From Siphonodentalium dalli (taxonomy: Eukaryota; Mollusca; Scaphopoda; Gadilida; Siphonodentaliidae): a stretch of 64,000 bases of DNA. Below the pieces are notes generated by a model. It did not search any database. It was not told the DNA's origin and saw only the letters and a program-made list of their open reading frames with translations. Positions 10,783 to 23,068 of the stretch are shown piece by piece. A program made the position numbers and the translations under genes. Position 1 is the first letter of the stretch; each line of letters begins with the position of its first letter. The DNA is taken from assembly GCA_032622095.1 (NCBI GenBank), contig CP136065.1:67175675-67239674 (forward strand), read 5' to 3'.

Positions 10783-13340
10783 CCTATAACCTGGGTCAAT
10801 ATCACTTGTGAATTCAGACCTAAATATGTTCGGATTGTTTGATTTTCCAACCAATATTTAGTGTGAATGTTTTCTCTTCGTAATTTATTTTACTGAAATG
10901 TTGAACAACAGTTTTGAAGCAAAATAGATGCCAGTTTGGAAAACTTTTAGGTACCGGTTGTAGAAAATGTTCAACACAAGGGGTGCATATACAAGTGAAC
11001 TTTCCACACATAGTGTCTGTTTCAAGGGGTTGGGGTGCACGGGAAGCACGCAAAATGTGGCAGCAACAACGCGTTGATATTGCATGTATTTTGTAAAACA
11101 AACATCAAATTGTTCAGCGTAGCACCCCATTTCATTCAGCAAAATTCACAACACATGAAATGAAAAGTTTTCCGGTCCGCTGAATTAAATTAGACATGTA
11201 GACTATGTCTACTATTGGGGGGGGGGGGGGGGGGGTGCGCACCCTCGGTCGATTCTATTTTATGATGAAAACGGGGGCGGGGCTAATTCCCGATTCTAGG
11301 CCTGATTTTGAAATCCACGTGGTCTCCGAAACTATGTTCTCCCAACGTCAAACATGGCTCATGTATTTGACACAAGTATCATTTGCATCTTATATTTATA
11401 AAGTTCATGTTTGTTGTGAAAGTCATGCTTTTCTTCTATGTGTATATACACGGCACATAATTTGCTGCCATTCCGACTTAATCGCATCTTTTTTTCAAGT
11501 TAAAGTGTGTTTATTGATGAGGGCAAGCATATTTAAACGTGACAGCTCTAGGCCTCCTGAATCAAATTCCGAAGATGTTGTGAAGAACACACGAAACTTG
11601 TCAGTTGAACAGGAACGTGACGACAGGGGTTAGTTGGGTGTCTCGACCCCCACCCCGAACTTTGGTACAATTTGCTTAGCTGTGCAGTCATTCATACGTG
11701 AGGAAAGATCTGTATATATGTTCAACTTGTTTTGGTAGTCATGTTGCTTTGCCATTACTAATTATTTATTTTTTCAGTGTAATACCATATGGGAGAGGGG
11801 GTACCATTAAGTGAGTCAGCACTTGTCCCCCAATTCCTTTGTATGTATAAACAAATGTATGTGTTATATATCATGTGTTAGCTAAATTTGACAAATATTT
11901 GAAATAAATATATCTAAACTCAACTTTGGTACATTCCAGCAGTCGGAAATTTCATGCGTGACACAACATTAGTTGGACATTAATTTGACACCATATATAG
12001 ATTGGCATTGCTCTCATTGTTTGATTTTTGTTCAACCAGTAAAAGTTGGTAATTTTCCAATCTTAGTGTTTGTTGTAAGGTTGGATATTTCCAAGGGGAG
12101 CAAATGGAATTATGCGAACCTGTGAGAATGATGTTTGGTTCAATGGGGGCGGGGGGTGCAGTTGGCCGGAAATTTGAGGAAACATCTAGCCACATCCCTA
12201 GAACATGTGTCTGTTGTCTATACAGAGACTATTGTGCAAAACGACTGCATTTAACTAAACAAAACATTTTAAACATGAAATTGCTATAAGGCTAGATGAT
12301 AGTACATACGTGTATCTGATAATCCATCGATATCATATAATCCTACTATTTCTTGAATAAGAAGAAACATTATAATAACGAACACAGCAGAAGACATATC
12401 CATGGAGGTTCATATGAGTTCGGTCAATGGTGATGTATCCGCCGAATTCGAAATCGACATGCGTTCGGGCGGTATTTTATGGATGGAATTATGAAATGGA
12501 CATATTAAAGTGACAATCAACAATGATTAAATTTTGCTTCACCATCAACCGAAGTGCCCCCCTAGCGTTACTATATCAATAGCGTTATTATTTGGCTAAT
12601 TTCAGTAATATTCTCCCAGTTTACATTCAATAAAACCAATTTGTCTCCGCATTTAAAATTCTTTGATATAGATCGTTTATATTCTGCAATAATTTGTACA
12701 CAAGAGACTGATTCTTATGTTTTATTGTGTTTTTAAACTCCGAGGTGGCGAAATCTCGGTTTGCTTACATTACGAACATTTGAGTCCGTAATCGGAATCC
12801 GAATCCAGATTCGGATTACCACGAGATTGAGATTACTGTCTGTTCGTTTACTGATTCTGTCAATTTCTGGTCTGTTCTTTTGCCGAACCAAGTCGTACGG
12901 GGACCATATTGTAATCTGAATCCAGATTCTGAATCGAGATTTTAGCGAAATAACGCCTCTGTTCTGACATCCTCAGCTCGACATGATTCTTACACGACAT
13001 GAAACTTTAGCTCGAAGGGTCAGGTTACTATTTTTTCAGATTTTTGCAGTTTTGGACTAGGAATCGGTCTATTCATCAAGGGACATTGAATGCTCGCAGA
13101 CAAACAAACATGCGAGTCACAACAATGACAGACGACAACTATATAGTAATTTTCTTCCACTGAGAAATTAGATCAACTTTGAGACGAGACTGTCACGAGA
13201 GTCTTATTGAAATTTGCTTTTACGTCCATGAAGTAGAAACTGAACAAAGTAACTGTTGTTATCAACAATTCGCACATTAGACTGGTTCTTGTCCCAATTA
13301 CACAATCTTCCCGATTTGCAATAACCTGGCCATTTTGTGC
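10783..13340. other. Non-coding stretch, no gene recognised
   Basis: AT-rich single-copy-looking DNA between the palindrome and the LINE relic. It has a long G-run at about 11217-11236 that creates a false glycine-rich open frame. At 12780-12960 there are short repeated words (GAATCCAGATTC types). I see no splice-supported exon, RNA gene or known domain. Confidence 0.5.
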
Positions 13341-13365
13341 CACGCTCTAGCACTGCCGTTGTAAT

Positions 13366-15808
13366 ATGTACCATAGTTGTTCTGCGAATATCTTAATAAA
13401 TGAGAGCAAATGGCATGAATTGCTACAACCAGTAAATGACATAAACGATGCAGTAAGCTTATTTGCCGAGAGATTTATTAAAATAATGGAAGTATCAATC
13501 CCCAAAATGACAGTGACGATAAGGACAAAGGACAAATTATGGTTTAATTCTGACATGCGGAGAGAAATACGACGTCGCGATAGACTCAGATCAATAGCAT
13601 TCAAACGAAATTCAGAGCACACTTGGAGAAAATACAAGGATATCAGAAATACAGTTAACAACATGAAAAAGTAAGCGAAATCTCAATTCGAAACTAAACT
13701 TGAGGAGAAAATAAATGAAATCCCCACTCCCCGCGATTTCTGGCATATTATGAATTATCTACTTAACAAAAAGAAATCTACGAATAACCCGCCTCTGTAT
13801 AGCCCCAATGGCGACGTATTAATGGATAATATATCAAAGTATCGTGTGCGCTATAAAATCATTAAATTTAAATAAGGCGATAGAATCAGCCCAAAAATGG
13901 TGCATATTACTGCCGAAAATATCGCAATCCCTTTATTAATAATTTATAAAAAATCATTGGATCTTGGTAAGTTTCCAATGACCTGGAAAAAGGCAAACGT
14001 CATCCCTATTTTCAAAAAAGGCGAACCAGCCGATTCCGCAAATTACCAACCAATATCTCTCCTTCCGACATTAGGCAAAATCTTCGAAAAAGTGGTCATA
14101 CAACATATTATGACATACTTCACGGAAAATAATTTGGCATCAAAGGCATTCGAGAGAGTATGGCACAGGGGGCTGCTATATAAACTGGAACAATATGGAG
14201 TCTCTGGAAATATCTTAGAATGGCTAAAAGATTATCTGTTCAATCGCAAACAAAGGGTCTTAGTGAACAACTCCTTCTCAAATTTTGAAGTTATCCCAGC
14301 GGGATTGGCCCTTTCCTATTTTTAGTTTATATAAACGACCTCCCTGATCACATTAATGCAACCACAAGAATGTACGCGGACGATTCTTGCCTCATGACTA
14401 CCCACTATGACATCGATATCCTAACCAAGAATATGAACGAAGACCTTGAAAGAGTAGCAGACTGGGCAAATAAATGGCTAGTTAAATTTAACCCAACGAA
14501 AACTAGGGAAATTTCCTTTTCCCTTACAAATAACAACGTGACCCCGAATTTAAAATTCGAACCAGAAAATGTATTATTTACAAACTCACACAAACATCTT
14601 GGACTTGAAATACAATCGAATCTAAACTGGAACACGCATATGAATAGCAAACAAAGCAACATCACGTCTCTCACAAATAAGAAGACTGAATTACGACCTA
14701 GACCGAAGGTCGCTTGAAAAAATATACATAGCATATATATTACCAATTATAGACTATGCAGATGTAGTGTGGGGCACAGCAACATATTACTTATTAAAAA
14801 AGTTCGATGACATACACAAGGATGCTGCAAGAATAGTCACAGGATTAACACATTCCGTTTATATCAATCGCTTGTTTGACGAAGTAGGATGGCCAATGCT
14901 TGAAACTCTACGAGAACTCGACGAGTTGCACACCATGTTTAACATAATAAACAACCAAGTTTCCAATTACCTCACGCTCATGTTGCCAGCCCGATCCAGA
15001 CAAGTTGCCAGTAATCGATATGATATGTGCGAACCTGACAAATTCGATTCATACCGTTCGCATACAGAACATTTCAGAAACTCTTATTTACCTAAATGTA
15101 CGTTATCTTGGAATAAACTATATACCAAAGCCTATTACAAATGTAAGTACTCTTCCTGAATTTAAGATGAATTTGAAATTAATTGACCCGCCCACGAAAC
15201 CTCCACAATTCTTTATTAATGGTCCAAGAAAACTAAGCATCTTACACTGCATAATTCGCAACTATTGTAGTGAACTCAAATCAGATATGTACAACAATTT
15301 TATCTCTGATACCTCTAAAGAACATGTGGATACGAAGTCGAAGATGCCTTTCATTATTTCTTTGAGTGCACCCTGTATATATATGCAACCGAAAGATGCG
15401 AACTCTTCAACAAGATTGCAGCCCACCAATTTATAATATCTAACATTTCCTCCTTTCTCACAGGGATATCATGAGAACCGAATCGACGCAATGAAATTCT
15501 TTTCCATTTTGTTTATTCATACATTTCACGAACGAAACGATTTAATTAGGCCCCCTCTGCTAAACATACTGGCGATCTTCCTGTGCGTTACAAATGTTGA
15601 CTACCTCAGATGAAATTTCAAAAGCAGGATAGGACTGACAGCAATCACAAACACACCATACATCATCCTGTATATATGTTATGTTCGCCATCTACGTTGT
15701 ATTTGTTAAAATGTTAATGGGAGAGGGGCGGATGTAAGTTGTTAATACATGTTCCCCGTTCCATCTTGTAATATTATATTACGATAAAAATATGTTAAAA
15801 AAAATTAG
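13366..15808 (+). pseudogene. Jockey/CR1-type LINE reverse transcriptase, decayed
   Basis: In order: a pre-RT region (WFNSDMRREIRRRDRLR, about 13540-13600), RT fingers (TWKKANVIPIFKKG, then YQPISLLPTLGKIFEKVV), palm motif MYADDSCL near 14370, thumb segment HLGLEIQSNLNW near 14600, the C-terminal DIHKDAARIVTGL domain near 14810, and a final frame-shifted Cys/His stretch (CGYEVEDAFHYFFEC) near 15330. The family polymerises cDNA on nicked target DNA. This copy is dead: several stops and frameshifts, and an internal deletion near 14147 joining the segment before the QSGF-type motif directly to AFERVWHRG, which removes the first catalytic Asp region. The 3' region ends in an A-rich tract at about 15785-15808. 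The 5' endonuclease is missing or unrecognised. Confidence 0.88.
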
Positions 15809-15867
15809 TTGTTCTGTGTATACATGATACACGTACATGTATGTGTGACACATTCAGATCCACTCTA

Positions 15868-16370
15868 TTATCTGGAGAGTGTATAGTGTGTATTTTTCTT
15901 ATATAGTTGAGAAGACTTGCAGCAACTGTTGTCTGATTATCGAAACATCAAAAGACACATGTATATAGCGTCATTACATGCCAGATTCACGTTTTGTTTT
16001 AATTATACGAGTAACACAGTTTGTACCAAGTCTACATGTAAACCATGTTGATTTCCAATTATAACTTTTACATTCGGCACAATTAAAGGTCGTATCTCCT
16101 TTGGCGTAATAACCCGGAAGTGATCTCGCGCTTCGTTCCGTAAAAGTCGTATCTCCAAATACGTTTACGTCGTTTTCTATCGGTGTAGCGCATACTAGAG
16201 TGTGAAGTGTCACATATAGGTGAATTTAGATGTCATGGATAATATTCGCATAGTTACAAAGAGGTCAGAACAATGCAAATATGAAAACTGAGCAACCAAA
16301 ACTTCAAACACGAATTTATGGCAAAATTGAAAAATTTACTTAGGATCTTGTAGCACTGGTGCGAAGTTAT
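15868..16370. repeat. Dispersed repeat, second copy of 5950-6410
   Basis: Divergent direct copy of the sequence spanning the right junction of the palindrome. Shared blocks include ACTGTTGTCTGATT, CATGTAAACCATGTTGATTT and AAAGAGGTCAGAACAATG, plus AAAACTGAGCAACCAAAAC. It lacks the 55-bp palindrome; instead it has CCGGAAGTGATCTCGCGCTTCG. It starts just after the A-rich end of the LINE relic. No protein is recognised. Confidence 0.7.
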
Positions 16371-16990
16371 GGCCAATTGTTTTCGTTCTTAGCTGCCCGC
16401 CGAATGGCTAGAACAGATTCCGTAGTACTAATTGCCTGGTTGACAAGGTGAAATTTAATTGTCAGGGGTTTCGCGATTGTTGCCACCACAGCATCGCATT
16501 ACCTACTCTCAACCAAAATATGCCTACTTTTTAATTCATGTCTGACATTGAGTCAAATTTTACAATTTATAATGCTAAAATTGATGCAGAGAGTTATATA
16601 GACGGGAAATATTACATATTCAGGGGTATATTAGTCGCCACGACAACAGATATATTCGTCAAAAACAACACGAAATGAGAGGCATGATGATGACCAGTCA
16701 GTTCTTCTATAATACAGTGCATACACATGTCTATTTAATTCAATGAGACATAATATTTTGACTGGAATGACTATTTATCGACTTTCTGATGTGAAAATAA
16801 TACATTTTTGCAGCCATTTTGAAAACGGTTGCCTTGGAGACGGGATAACCAGTTGACGAAGTCTACCCAAATATTTTTGAAAGCCATTGACCAAAGGTGC
16901 ATAACTTACATAGAGTCTGCTCTAGAGCAAGAAAATCCTACGGGGTCATATAGGTTGGGGCCAGTATTAACAAGTCTAGCTTACTTATTT
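16371..16990. other. Unassigned AT-rich stretch
   Basis: No coding region or repeat structure is recognised. The last part leads into the 3' untranslated tail of the Penelope-like element on the opposite strand. Confidence 0.4.
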
Positions 16991-18103
16991 TATTTAACAC
17001 ACCATACATAGCTTTCATGGCGGTGTCCTTGATAGCATTTAGAGTGTTATGAAATCGCCATGTATAAAATAATTTAACAAATAACAACGGAATACTCCTA
17101 TTGGAAATTTTCGGCCACATGGCCTTCTTCAGCCAAAACAAGTTATACAGGTACAATCAGTATTAATGTTGACTCCAATTTAACAAGTCCGTTCAATAGT
17201 CACACCTTTGCCTCGACGTTTGTGCCTCGATCGACGATGACGTAATTATATGACGTTGCTTTCACCTGTGCCGTGAATTGGATTGCAAATTCAGTCCATT
17301 CGGAATCCGCGTGTCCAAACGCTTGATCCTTCACAAGGCGCAACTGAAGTCCGCCATTTACCATGTCCAGAACGGAAAACATTAGGTCACGGGCACAATG
17401 TCCATTTGAATTGAAATAAGAATAAACAGGCTTCTCAATATTGTCAATATCCCGGATATGTTCTTTCATCCGCTCCCCTAATGTGCGTTCTGTTTCACCA
17501 ATATAGACACCAGTTCCACATTTCATACACGACAAGTAATAAACCACATTTTGAGTTTTACAATTAACATTATGCCTAACAGTATACGACTTTGCTTGCA
17601 CGGAGTTCATTACTGGTTCAAATGAAATTGAACTACATACTTTACAGTCTGCACAGGGGAACATGACCCGGTATCGAGCGGACCAAACGTTTTGTCTTTG
17701 CGTGAACCAATACATCACAGATATTTGAGTCTCTCCTGAACGCAACAAGTGGAGGCTCAGACAACACTTTTTTCATCCTTTCCGAGTCACGGAGCACGTT
17801 CGTGTGTTTCTGTGTTATCGACCTAATGTCCGGAAGGTTATTCGAGAACGCGGCGACTAGATGAACTCTTGTTAGTGCAGCCTTTTCGGGCTTTTTCCTG
17901 TGCAGAAGTACATCCCTATCCAATTTATCCACTCTTGTCATTTGCCTCTCAATAAATTTGGAACTGTATCCACGTAGTCGGAGTTGCTTCTTAAGTTTGC
18001 GCCTCTGTCGCACATAGTACTTTTCTTTCTCGAAAATCCGCCGAATTCGCACTCCAAATCCATATATCATCGACTTCTTGGTATGTGTCATCGACACATA
18101 TAT
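16991..18103 (-). pseudogene. Penelope-like element, C-terminal RT and GIY-YIG endonuclease, decayed
   Basis: On the - strand the frame at 18097-17642 starts HTKKSMIYGFGVRIRRI and runs through a basic stretch and QKHTNVLRDSERMKKVL, typical of the region after the Penelope RT palm. A frameshift near 17655-17700 passes to the frame ending at 17200, with a Cys-rich linker (CADCKVC) and the GIY-YIG nuclease (VYYLSCMKCGTGVYIGETER, then RMKEH). The 3' tail holds GAAGAAGGCCATGTGGCCGA (17105-17124, - strand), a feature I associate with Penelope-like 3' ends. The RT catalytic part is absent, so this is a 5'-truncated dead insertion. Members of this family retrotranspose using the GIY-YIG nuclease. Confidence 0.87.
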
Positions 18104-18286
18104 TTACACTGACTTATACCAAAAACCCACTGACAAACAAATGTATCCCAATAGCAAGTCTGAACACACGACACATACCAAGAAGTCGATGATATATTGA
18201 TTAGGAGTGCGAATTGTGTCGCGTGATCAGACTTTCTATTGAGATACATTTGTTTGTCAGTGGGTTTTTGGTATTAGTCAGTGTAT
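18047..18286. repeat. Inverted partial duplication at the 5' edge of the Penelope-like element
   Basis: 18047-18090 reappears in reverse complement at 18172-18215 (shared ATCATCGACTTCTTGGTATG), and 18104-18152 at 18238-18286 (shared AAAAACCCACTGACAAACAA). The element therefore folds back on itself at its truncated end. Penelope insertions are known to carry such inverted or tandem partial copies. An alternative is a separate hairpin element next to the truncation point. Confidence 0.8.
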
Positions 18287-18292
18287 CTGTGT

Positions 18293-18920
18293 CAATATGG
18301 TTTCCCTTACCCCATTTTTTAGATATTAAAATTAAGCGTCAGTTTCCAGAAAAATGAATGAAATTCAATGACATTCATTGACATATCCAATATAAGGCTA
18401 TTATTTCAACACTAAATTATTTTAGGAGGAAATTTCAAATGATTTTACCCATTAAACGCACATTGATTTTACTATTTATACACAAAAACCTCAGAAAACA
18501 TGGACCTTGATTCATAAAACGTTACTATCACCAGCTCCTAAAATCATTATGCTTTGGTACAGCGTATACTGCTTCCTGTTTTGATGTTCATATTATAACA
18601 TGCTCATAAAGATCTAAATAAACCTCCACTAAAGTACTAAGCTTTTTATTGTGCAAGAATAATCCACACAAACTGGAATAAAACAACCCCTTGTCTCCAA
18701 TGACTAGAATATGGTGACAACCTTTTGTGATTTCACCTACCCATTATCAATGTTCAAATTTGGAGTCAGTTTTCTTGAAAAATATGTGAAATCCAGTGAC
18801 TGTTGATTGGCATAACCAATGTAATCCTATTTTTCCACCACTTAGTGTTTTAGCAGGAACGTTCAAATGATTTACATATTAAACACTAATTTTATTCATT
18901 GTTATTTACTATTTGTGCCA
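18293..18920. repeat. Two diverged direct repeats, about 418 bp apart
   Basis: 18293-18500 and 18711-18920 share the order of blocks: ATATGGT, then a CAGTTT tract, TGAAAT/TGAAATCC..GTGAC, CATAACCAATGTAA-type words, TTTAGgAGGAA, TTCAAATGATTT and CATTAAAC-type words. The similarity is weak, so this is an old duplication. No coding potential is evident. Confidence 0.45.
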
Positions 18921-19570
18921 AAAAACATTTAAAAATTGACAAAAGCACCCCCAAAACAGTCCAAAATGGCATTTTGGAAAAGAGTCAATACTAAGGATTC
19001 ATAGGGCCATAAGTTGATTTTAGCAACTCCAGCACAGTGCACCTAGTACACCTAAGGGGTTATGAGAAATACAGGGCATGTGGATATCAATGTATTGAGA
19101 TGTATGACCTCAGATATGGTATTTCATCACACCAGTTCTGTGTTACAAGGCAAATTTGGCAAAGTCCATACAATGGGACACACATTTTGTTTAAGAATAT
19201 TTTTGTCTTCTCGATCATAGATGCATGAAGTGATCATTTTTGAGCACAATATAGTGAGGGGACTAATACAACAGCAGGATATCCCTTCATTTTTCTCTAG
19301 TTTTTAAAATACTAGACCATAAAATATGGATTTTAGCTAATTCTTGGAAATTGAGGTTCCGAAATTAGACAAACTCCCAACTTTGGTGCCACATAACTCG
19401 AAAAATACTCAACGTATCTGAAAAATATATTTTCTGTTCAGTAATCATGATTGTGTACTCAAGAAAATGGATACATGTATATAAATTGAAGGACATGTGA
19501 AATGAAGTTTTTTATAAACATCCTTGAAAAGCTATAAATTGAGTCTTTTATCAAATTTAACAAATTTATT
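18921..19570. other. Unassigned stretch
   Basis: I see no domain, exon signature or clear repeat here. The open frame at 19037-19228 has no supporting features. Confidence 0.35.
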
Positions 19571-20524
19571 TCACAAAATTACCAATTTCGCCTTTCTTGA
19601 TCCTTTTTGATTTTTAGTATGTTGTTTATAATTGGTTAGTAGACATAATCCTGCAAAGAAACATTGTGTTGCAATTAGTTTGAGGTTTGGCACTTTTTTC
19701 TCATAAATGCACTGGACTATCAAGTCTCTGCATGTAAGTTCACCTTTATCAGACATGACTCTCCCATTTGCTATGTAAATGTTATTATACCTACACAAAT
19801 TAATCAACCTGTATCCGTATGTATTTGGTTTCCCTTTATCCTTTGACGACCTCTTCAATAAAAACCCATCTCCGTCACCATCATTATTATAAAATAGGAA
19901 TTCGTTCAGAGGGCCCATCGCGGGCGTGTGCTTTGGATCGTGCGATAGCGCAATGTCTTCTACTTCAGCGGACCTCGCGTTCATATCACCAGCAATCTTC
20001 ACATCGTCGTTTTTATGTCGAACAATGGCCAAGTCCTCATTAATTTTTACATCTCATTCCTCATTTGCATATATGGTACATGTTGGTGGGATATACGCAG
20101 CTCCAAGCAAGAGGTCTCTACCATATTCATTATAACCGAATACTCGTGCCCAGACAATGGTCTGACAAGGGGAGTGAACTATTTTAACCTCTTTGTCGAG
20201 CGTCTCACGAACGCGATCATGATTCCACCAGCTCTAACATTATTACCCATTTTAAGACCCCTTCGTCCTATACTGTGAAACCCGGGGATTGTAATAATAT
20301 CTTTCTGAAAACATTTGGTTTCCGAGAAGCAAAGAATGTCGTGCTTCTGGATAAGTGGATCAAATTCCGGATAAGACAGTCTTCTGTCCAGTCCGCATAC
20401 ATTGAGTACTAATACCCTAATTCGGTTAACTCCAATGTCACCCCGTGTGTGTCATCCACACATTGTGTATCATCATCCTCATTATCATCATCATCATCAA
20501 CATCATCATCACCATCATCATCAA

Positions 20525-20561
<37 letters not shown>

Positions 20562-20790
20562 GTCATAGCCGCCAGCTTAATCATGATCATCATCACCACC
20601 ATCGTCATTGTCATCTTTATCATCATAATCATCATCATCATTTCCATCCTCCTCACCGTCCGCAATATCAGCGTGGTCATTGTCGTCGTTATCATCATCA
20701 TCATCATCATCAGCAACGTCGTCGTCATCATCACCATCATCATCGTCATCATCACCGTCATCATAATCATTGTCAATTCGATAGTTTATT
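19571..20790 (-). pseudogene. LINE endonuclease (APE type) with Asp-rich N-terminal tract, decayed
   Basis: On the - strand from about 20420, the frame reads LNVCGLDRRLSYPEF, then HDILCFSETK (the catalytic Glu motif of LINE apurinic-type endonucleases), AGGIMIAFVR, a frameshift near 20210, VWARVFGY, LLLGAAYIPP, a stop near 20055, and KIAGDMNARSAEVEDI (the catalytic DxN motif). It ends with NTYGYRLINLCRYNNIYIANG and GELTC near 19740, after which the sequence no longer resembles the family. Upstream in the same frame is a long Asp-rich stretch encoded by the GAT repeat (20440-20790), broken by one TAA near 20578. This enzyme class nicks target DNA for LINE insertion. No reverse transcriptase follows. 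Confidence 0.8.
20460..20771. repeat. ATC/GAT trinucleotide microsatellite
   Basis: About 310 bp dominated by CAT/ATC triplets with interruptions. It gives false His-rich, Ile-rich and Met-rich open frames on both strands. In the frame of the downstream endonuclease (- strand) it reads as Asp with Gly, Asn, Glu, Val and Ala interruptions. Confidence 0.95.
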
Positions 20791-21000
20791 ATCTAAAATC
20801 TGCACTAGTTAAGCAAATGTGCATGCATGGGTGCGAAAACGATTTCGGAAATATGTATTTATCGTCCACGTGAAACCAAACGGATATACATTCGATTAAT
20901 GTCGGACACAGTTGATCGTATTAAATGCATTCAAAACTTAAATTGTTTTTTACGGTACCGGTACTGAGTGATGAGTACCGTCGGTACACACTACTAGGCG

Positions 21001-21140
21001 GTACTCGGATAGGATAGGATATTTTATTTGCAATACACATATCTATTACATAATAATGGTGATATGGATAATTATGTCGTATATTGTTGGGGATGGCATA
21101 GTCTGGCAAGACTGTCTTCCTGCCATCCCCAGTATGGTAA
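21001..21140 (-). mobile_element. LINE/SINE 3' end with TATCC-repeat tail
   Basis: On the - strand: a hairpin-forming GGGGATGGCAGGAAGACAGT segment and CAGACTATGCCATCCCC, then ATTGCAAATAAAATATCCTA ending in repeated TATCC. A relative lies at 29573-29695 in the same orientation. Short tandem 3' tails of this kind are usual for CR1-like elements and the SINEs that borrow their ends. Only the 3' end is present. Confidence 0.65.
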
Positions 21141-22140
21141 ATATATAAATTAATAACAATAGTAAGATGGCCTCGGGTGAGCCGTGCACATATTGTGTAT
21201 ATGTAATTTATAAGTTTAGGGCTTAGTTAAAGAGTGTGTGAAATTGGATAATACCCGAGGGCTGTTCAATATCATGTGTATGGTTCAAATTCAGATAAGT
21301 GGGTAGTATTTTTGGCGGATGAGGGTACTAGCCTGTGTGTATAATACAGCGTTAACAAAACCACATCTGGACCATTGTTGGTTATTGCTAAATATATGTT
21401 CTTGTAAGTCGCAATATACTCGCATAGTAGCCGACTTGCCCCGACCAAACGGTGTCACAACAAGTATACTTATTTCGTCACGAAGTTGGATAATTTAAAT
21501 GACACACATCGTCAACGTATATCATCGGGTGCCACAATGGGTCACCTCTCAAAGTGTTCAGTAAGCAACGCTTATATGAATTATGGAAACATATATACAT
21601 AATACACCTAATGTAACCTAAACATAACATACATTTATAAACGACAAATCACTCGCTAAGCAACACTTCATGATGCACATGGCCATGACTGACGTCACGT
21701 GCAGTTGAAGCAATATTGAGGGGAAATACAGTATATATTTATATTCTTTAAAGACACCAAACGACCAATCGTCGATTGAAAAAGCACTTGTCTTCGTTTG
21801 AAATGATTGAAATGGTGTTGTTCTTTTATGTTGAAATAATGTAAATGCTTGGTCAATGGAGACAGCTTCGGGTTTACATCATTTCGTTTGTTTTATTTAA
21901 ATCAGACGGCATAGCCGCAATGTGTTTTCTCAGTGAACCGGTGTGTGTGAATAGAGGCTGTTTATTATTTACGCCACAGGTGTAAGATGTTTTGGTAATT
22001 TTATTTACGCGTGGACCAATGGGCGAATGCATTATGGGTGATTAGGTATTTTGTACTTGAGTAAACCGTACCGATAGAGTCACGATAGTCCGACACAGAT
22101 TAGCACATGTGTTTACGCCACCGGTGTAATTGGGGGACAT
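21141..22140. other. Unassigned AT-rich stretch
   Basis: I found no exon, domain or clear repeat between the LINE 3' end and the minisatellite at 22143. TGACGTCACGTGCA at 21690-21703 is a CRE/E-box-like word, but no gene start is evident next to it. Confidence 0.35.
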
Positions 22141-22142
22141 GT

Positions 22143-22275
22143 CTCTATTCCGAAGGTTCGCTATCCCGAAGGTCCACTATTCCGAAGGTTCTCTATTCTG
22201 AATATTTGCTATTTCGAAGGTTCACTATTGCGAAGTTTCGCTATTCCGAAGGTTCTCTATTCCGAAGGTTTTTGT
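22143..22275. repeat. 18-bp minisatellite, about 7 copies
   Basis: Units of the type CTATTCCGAAGGTTCG recur every 18 bp with substitutions, for example TCTATTCTGAATATTTG. It lies just upstream of the Helitron satellite array, so it may be part of the same element. Confidence 0.85.
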
Positions 22276-22384
22276 TATTTTAAGGTTAATTCTATATTCT
22301 AAAGTATTGAGAGGGTTTATTATCACGAAGATTCTTTTTATGAAGGAAATAACTTAAAACATTAAATGTTCGGCTTTCCATATA

Positions 22385-23068
22385 TTTCGACGTAATTTGA
22401 TACTTAGGGAACCTTGTGTCCGGGAAGTGTTTTGGACGGATCAAATCGTGACCTTGACCTTCAAAATGGTCAATTCAAGGTCAAATTGGGTAAAACGGAC
22501 GGATTTTGACGAAATTTGATACCTATGGGTACCTTTGTCCGGGGAGTGTTTTGGGCGGGTCAAATCGTGACCCCGACCTTAACTTTGACCTTTAAAACAG
22601 TCAATGCAAGGTCAATTTGGGTAAAACGGACGGATTTCGACGAAATTTGATACCTAGGCATACTTTTGTCCGGGGAGTGTTTTGAACGGGTCAAATCGTG
22701 ACCCCGGCGTGACCTTGATCTTCAATATGGTCAATCAAAGGTCAAATCGGGTAAAACGGATGGATTTCGACGAAATGTGATACCTATGGGTACTTTTGTC
22801 GGGGGAGTGTTTTGGACGGGTCAAATCATGAGTCTGACCTGACTTTGACCTTCCAAATTGTCAATTAAAGGTCAAGTCGAGTAAAACGGACGGATTTCGA
22901 CGAAATTTGATACCTAGGGATACTTTTCTCCGGGGGGTGTTTTGGACGGGTCAAATCATGGCCCTGACCTGACCTTGACTTTCAAAATAGTCAATTCAAG
23001 GTCAAATCGCGCCTTTCGCCGGAAATCAGATAATAAACAGCCCGGACGAAGTCGGGCCCATCAGCTAG
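22385..23068 (+). mobile_element. Helitron 3' portion with five satellite units
   Basis: Five units of about 120-128 bp (starts near 22388, 22507, 22635, 22759 and 22888) each hold TTCGACGAAATTTGATACC, GGGGAGTGTTTTGG and TGACCTTGA or CAAGGTCAA words. They match units in the palindrome spacer near 4690-4880. The end has the hairpin GCCCGGACGAAGTCGGGC at 23040-23057 and CTAG at 23065-23068 followed by T, a Helitron 3' terminus. The 5' end is not identified; it may lie upstream of the 18-bp minisatellite. No Rep/helicase is seen. Confidence 0.78.

Noticed and set aside
11205-11633. 142-codon frame starting with a poly-Gly run
   Set aside because: The glycine run is a G homopolymer and the rest has no domain or splice support.
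20402-20873. His-rich, Ile-rich and Met-rich open frames
   Set aside because: They are the three reading frames of the ATC/GAT microsatellite. Only the Asp frame on the - strand is continuous with a recognisable domain.
21690-21703. TGACGTCACGTGCA as a promoter element
   Set aside because: No gene start or exon lies near it; a single short motif is not enough.
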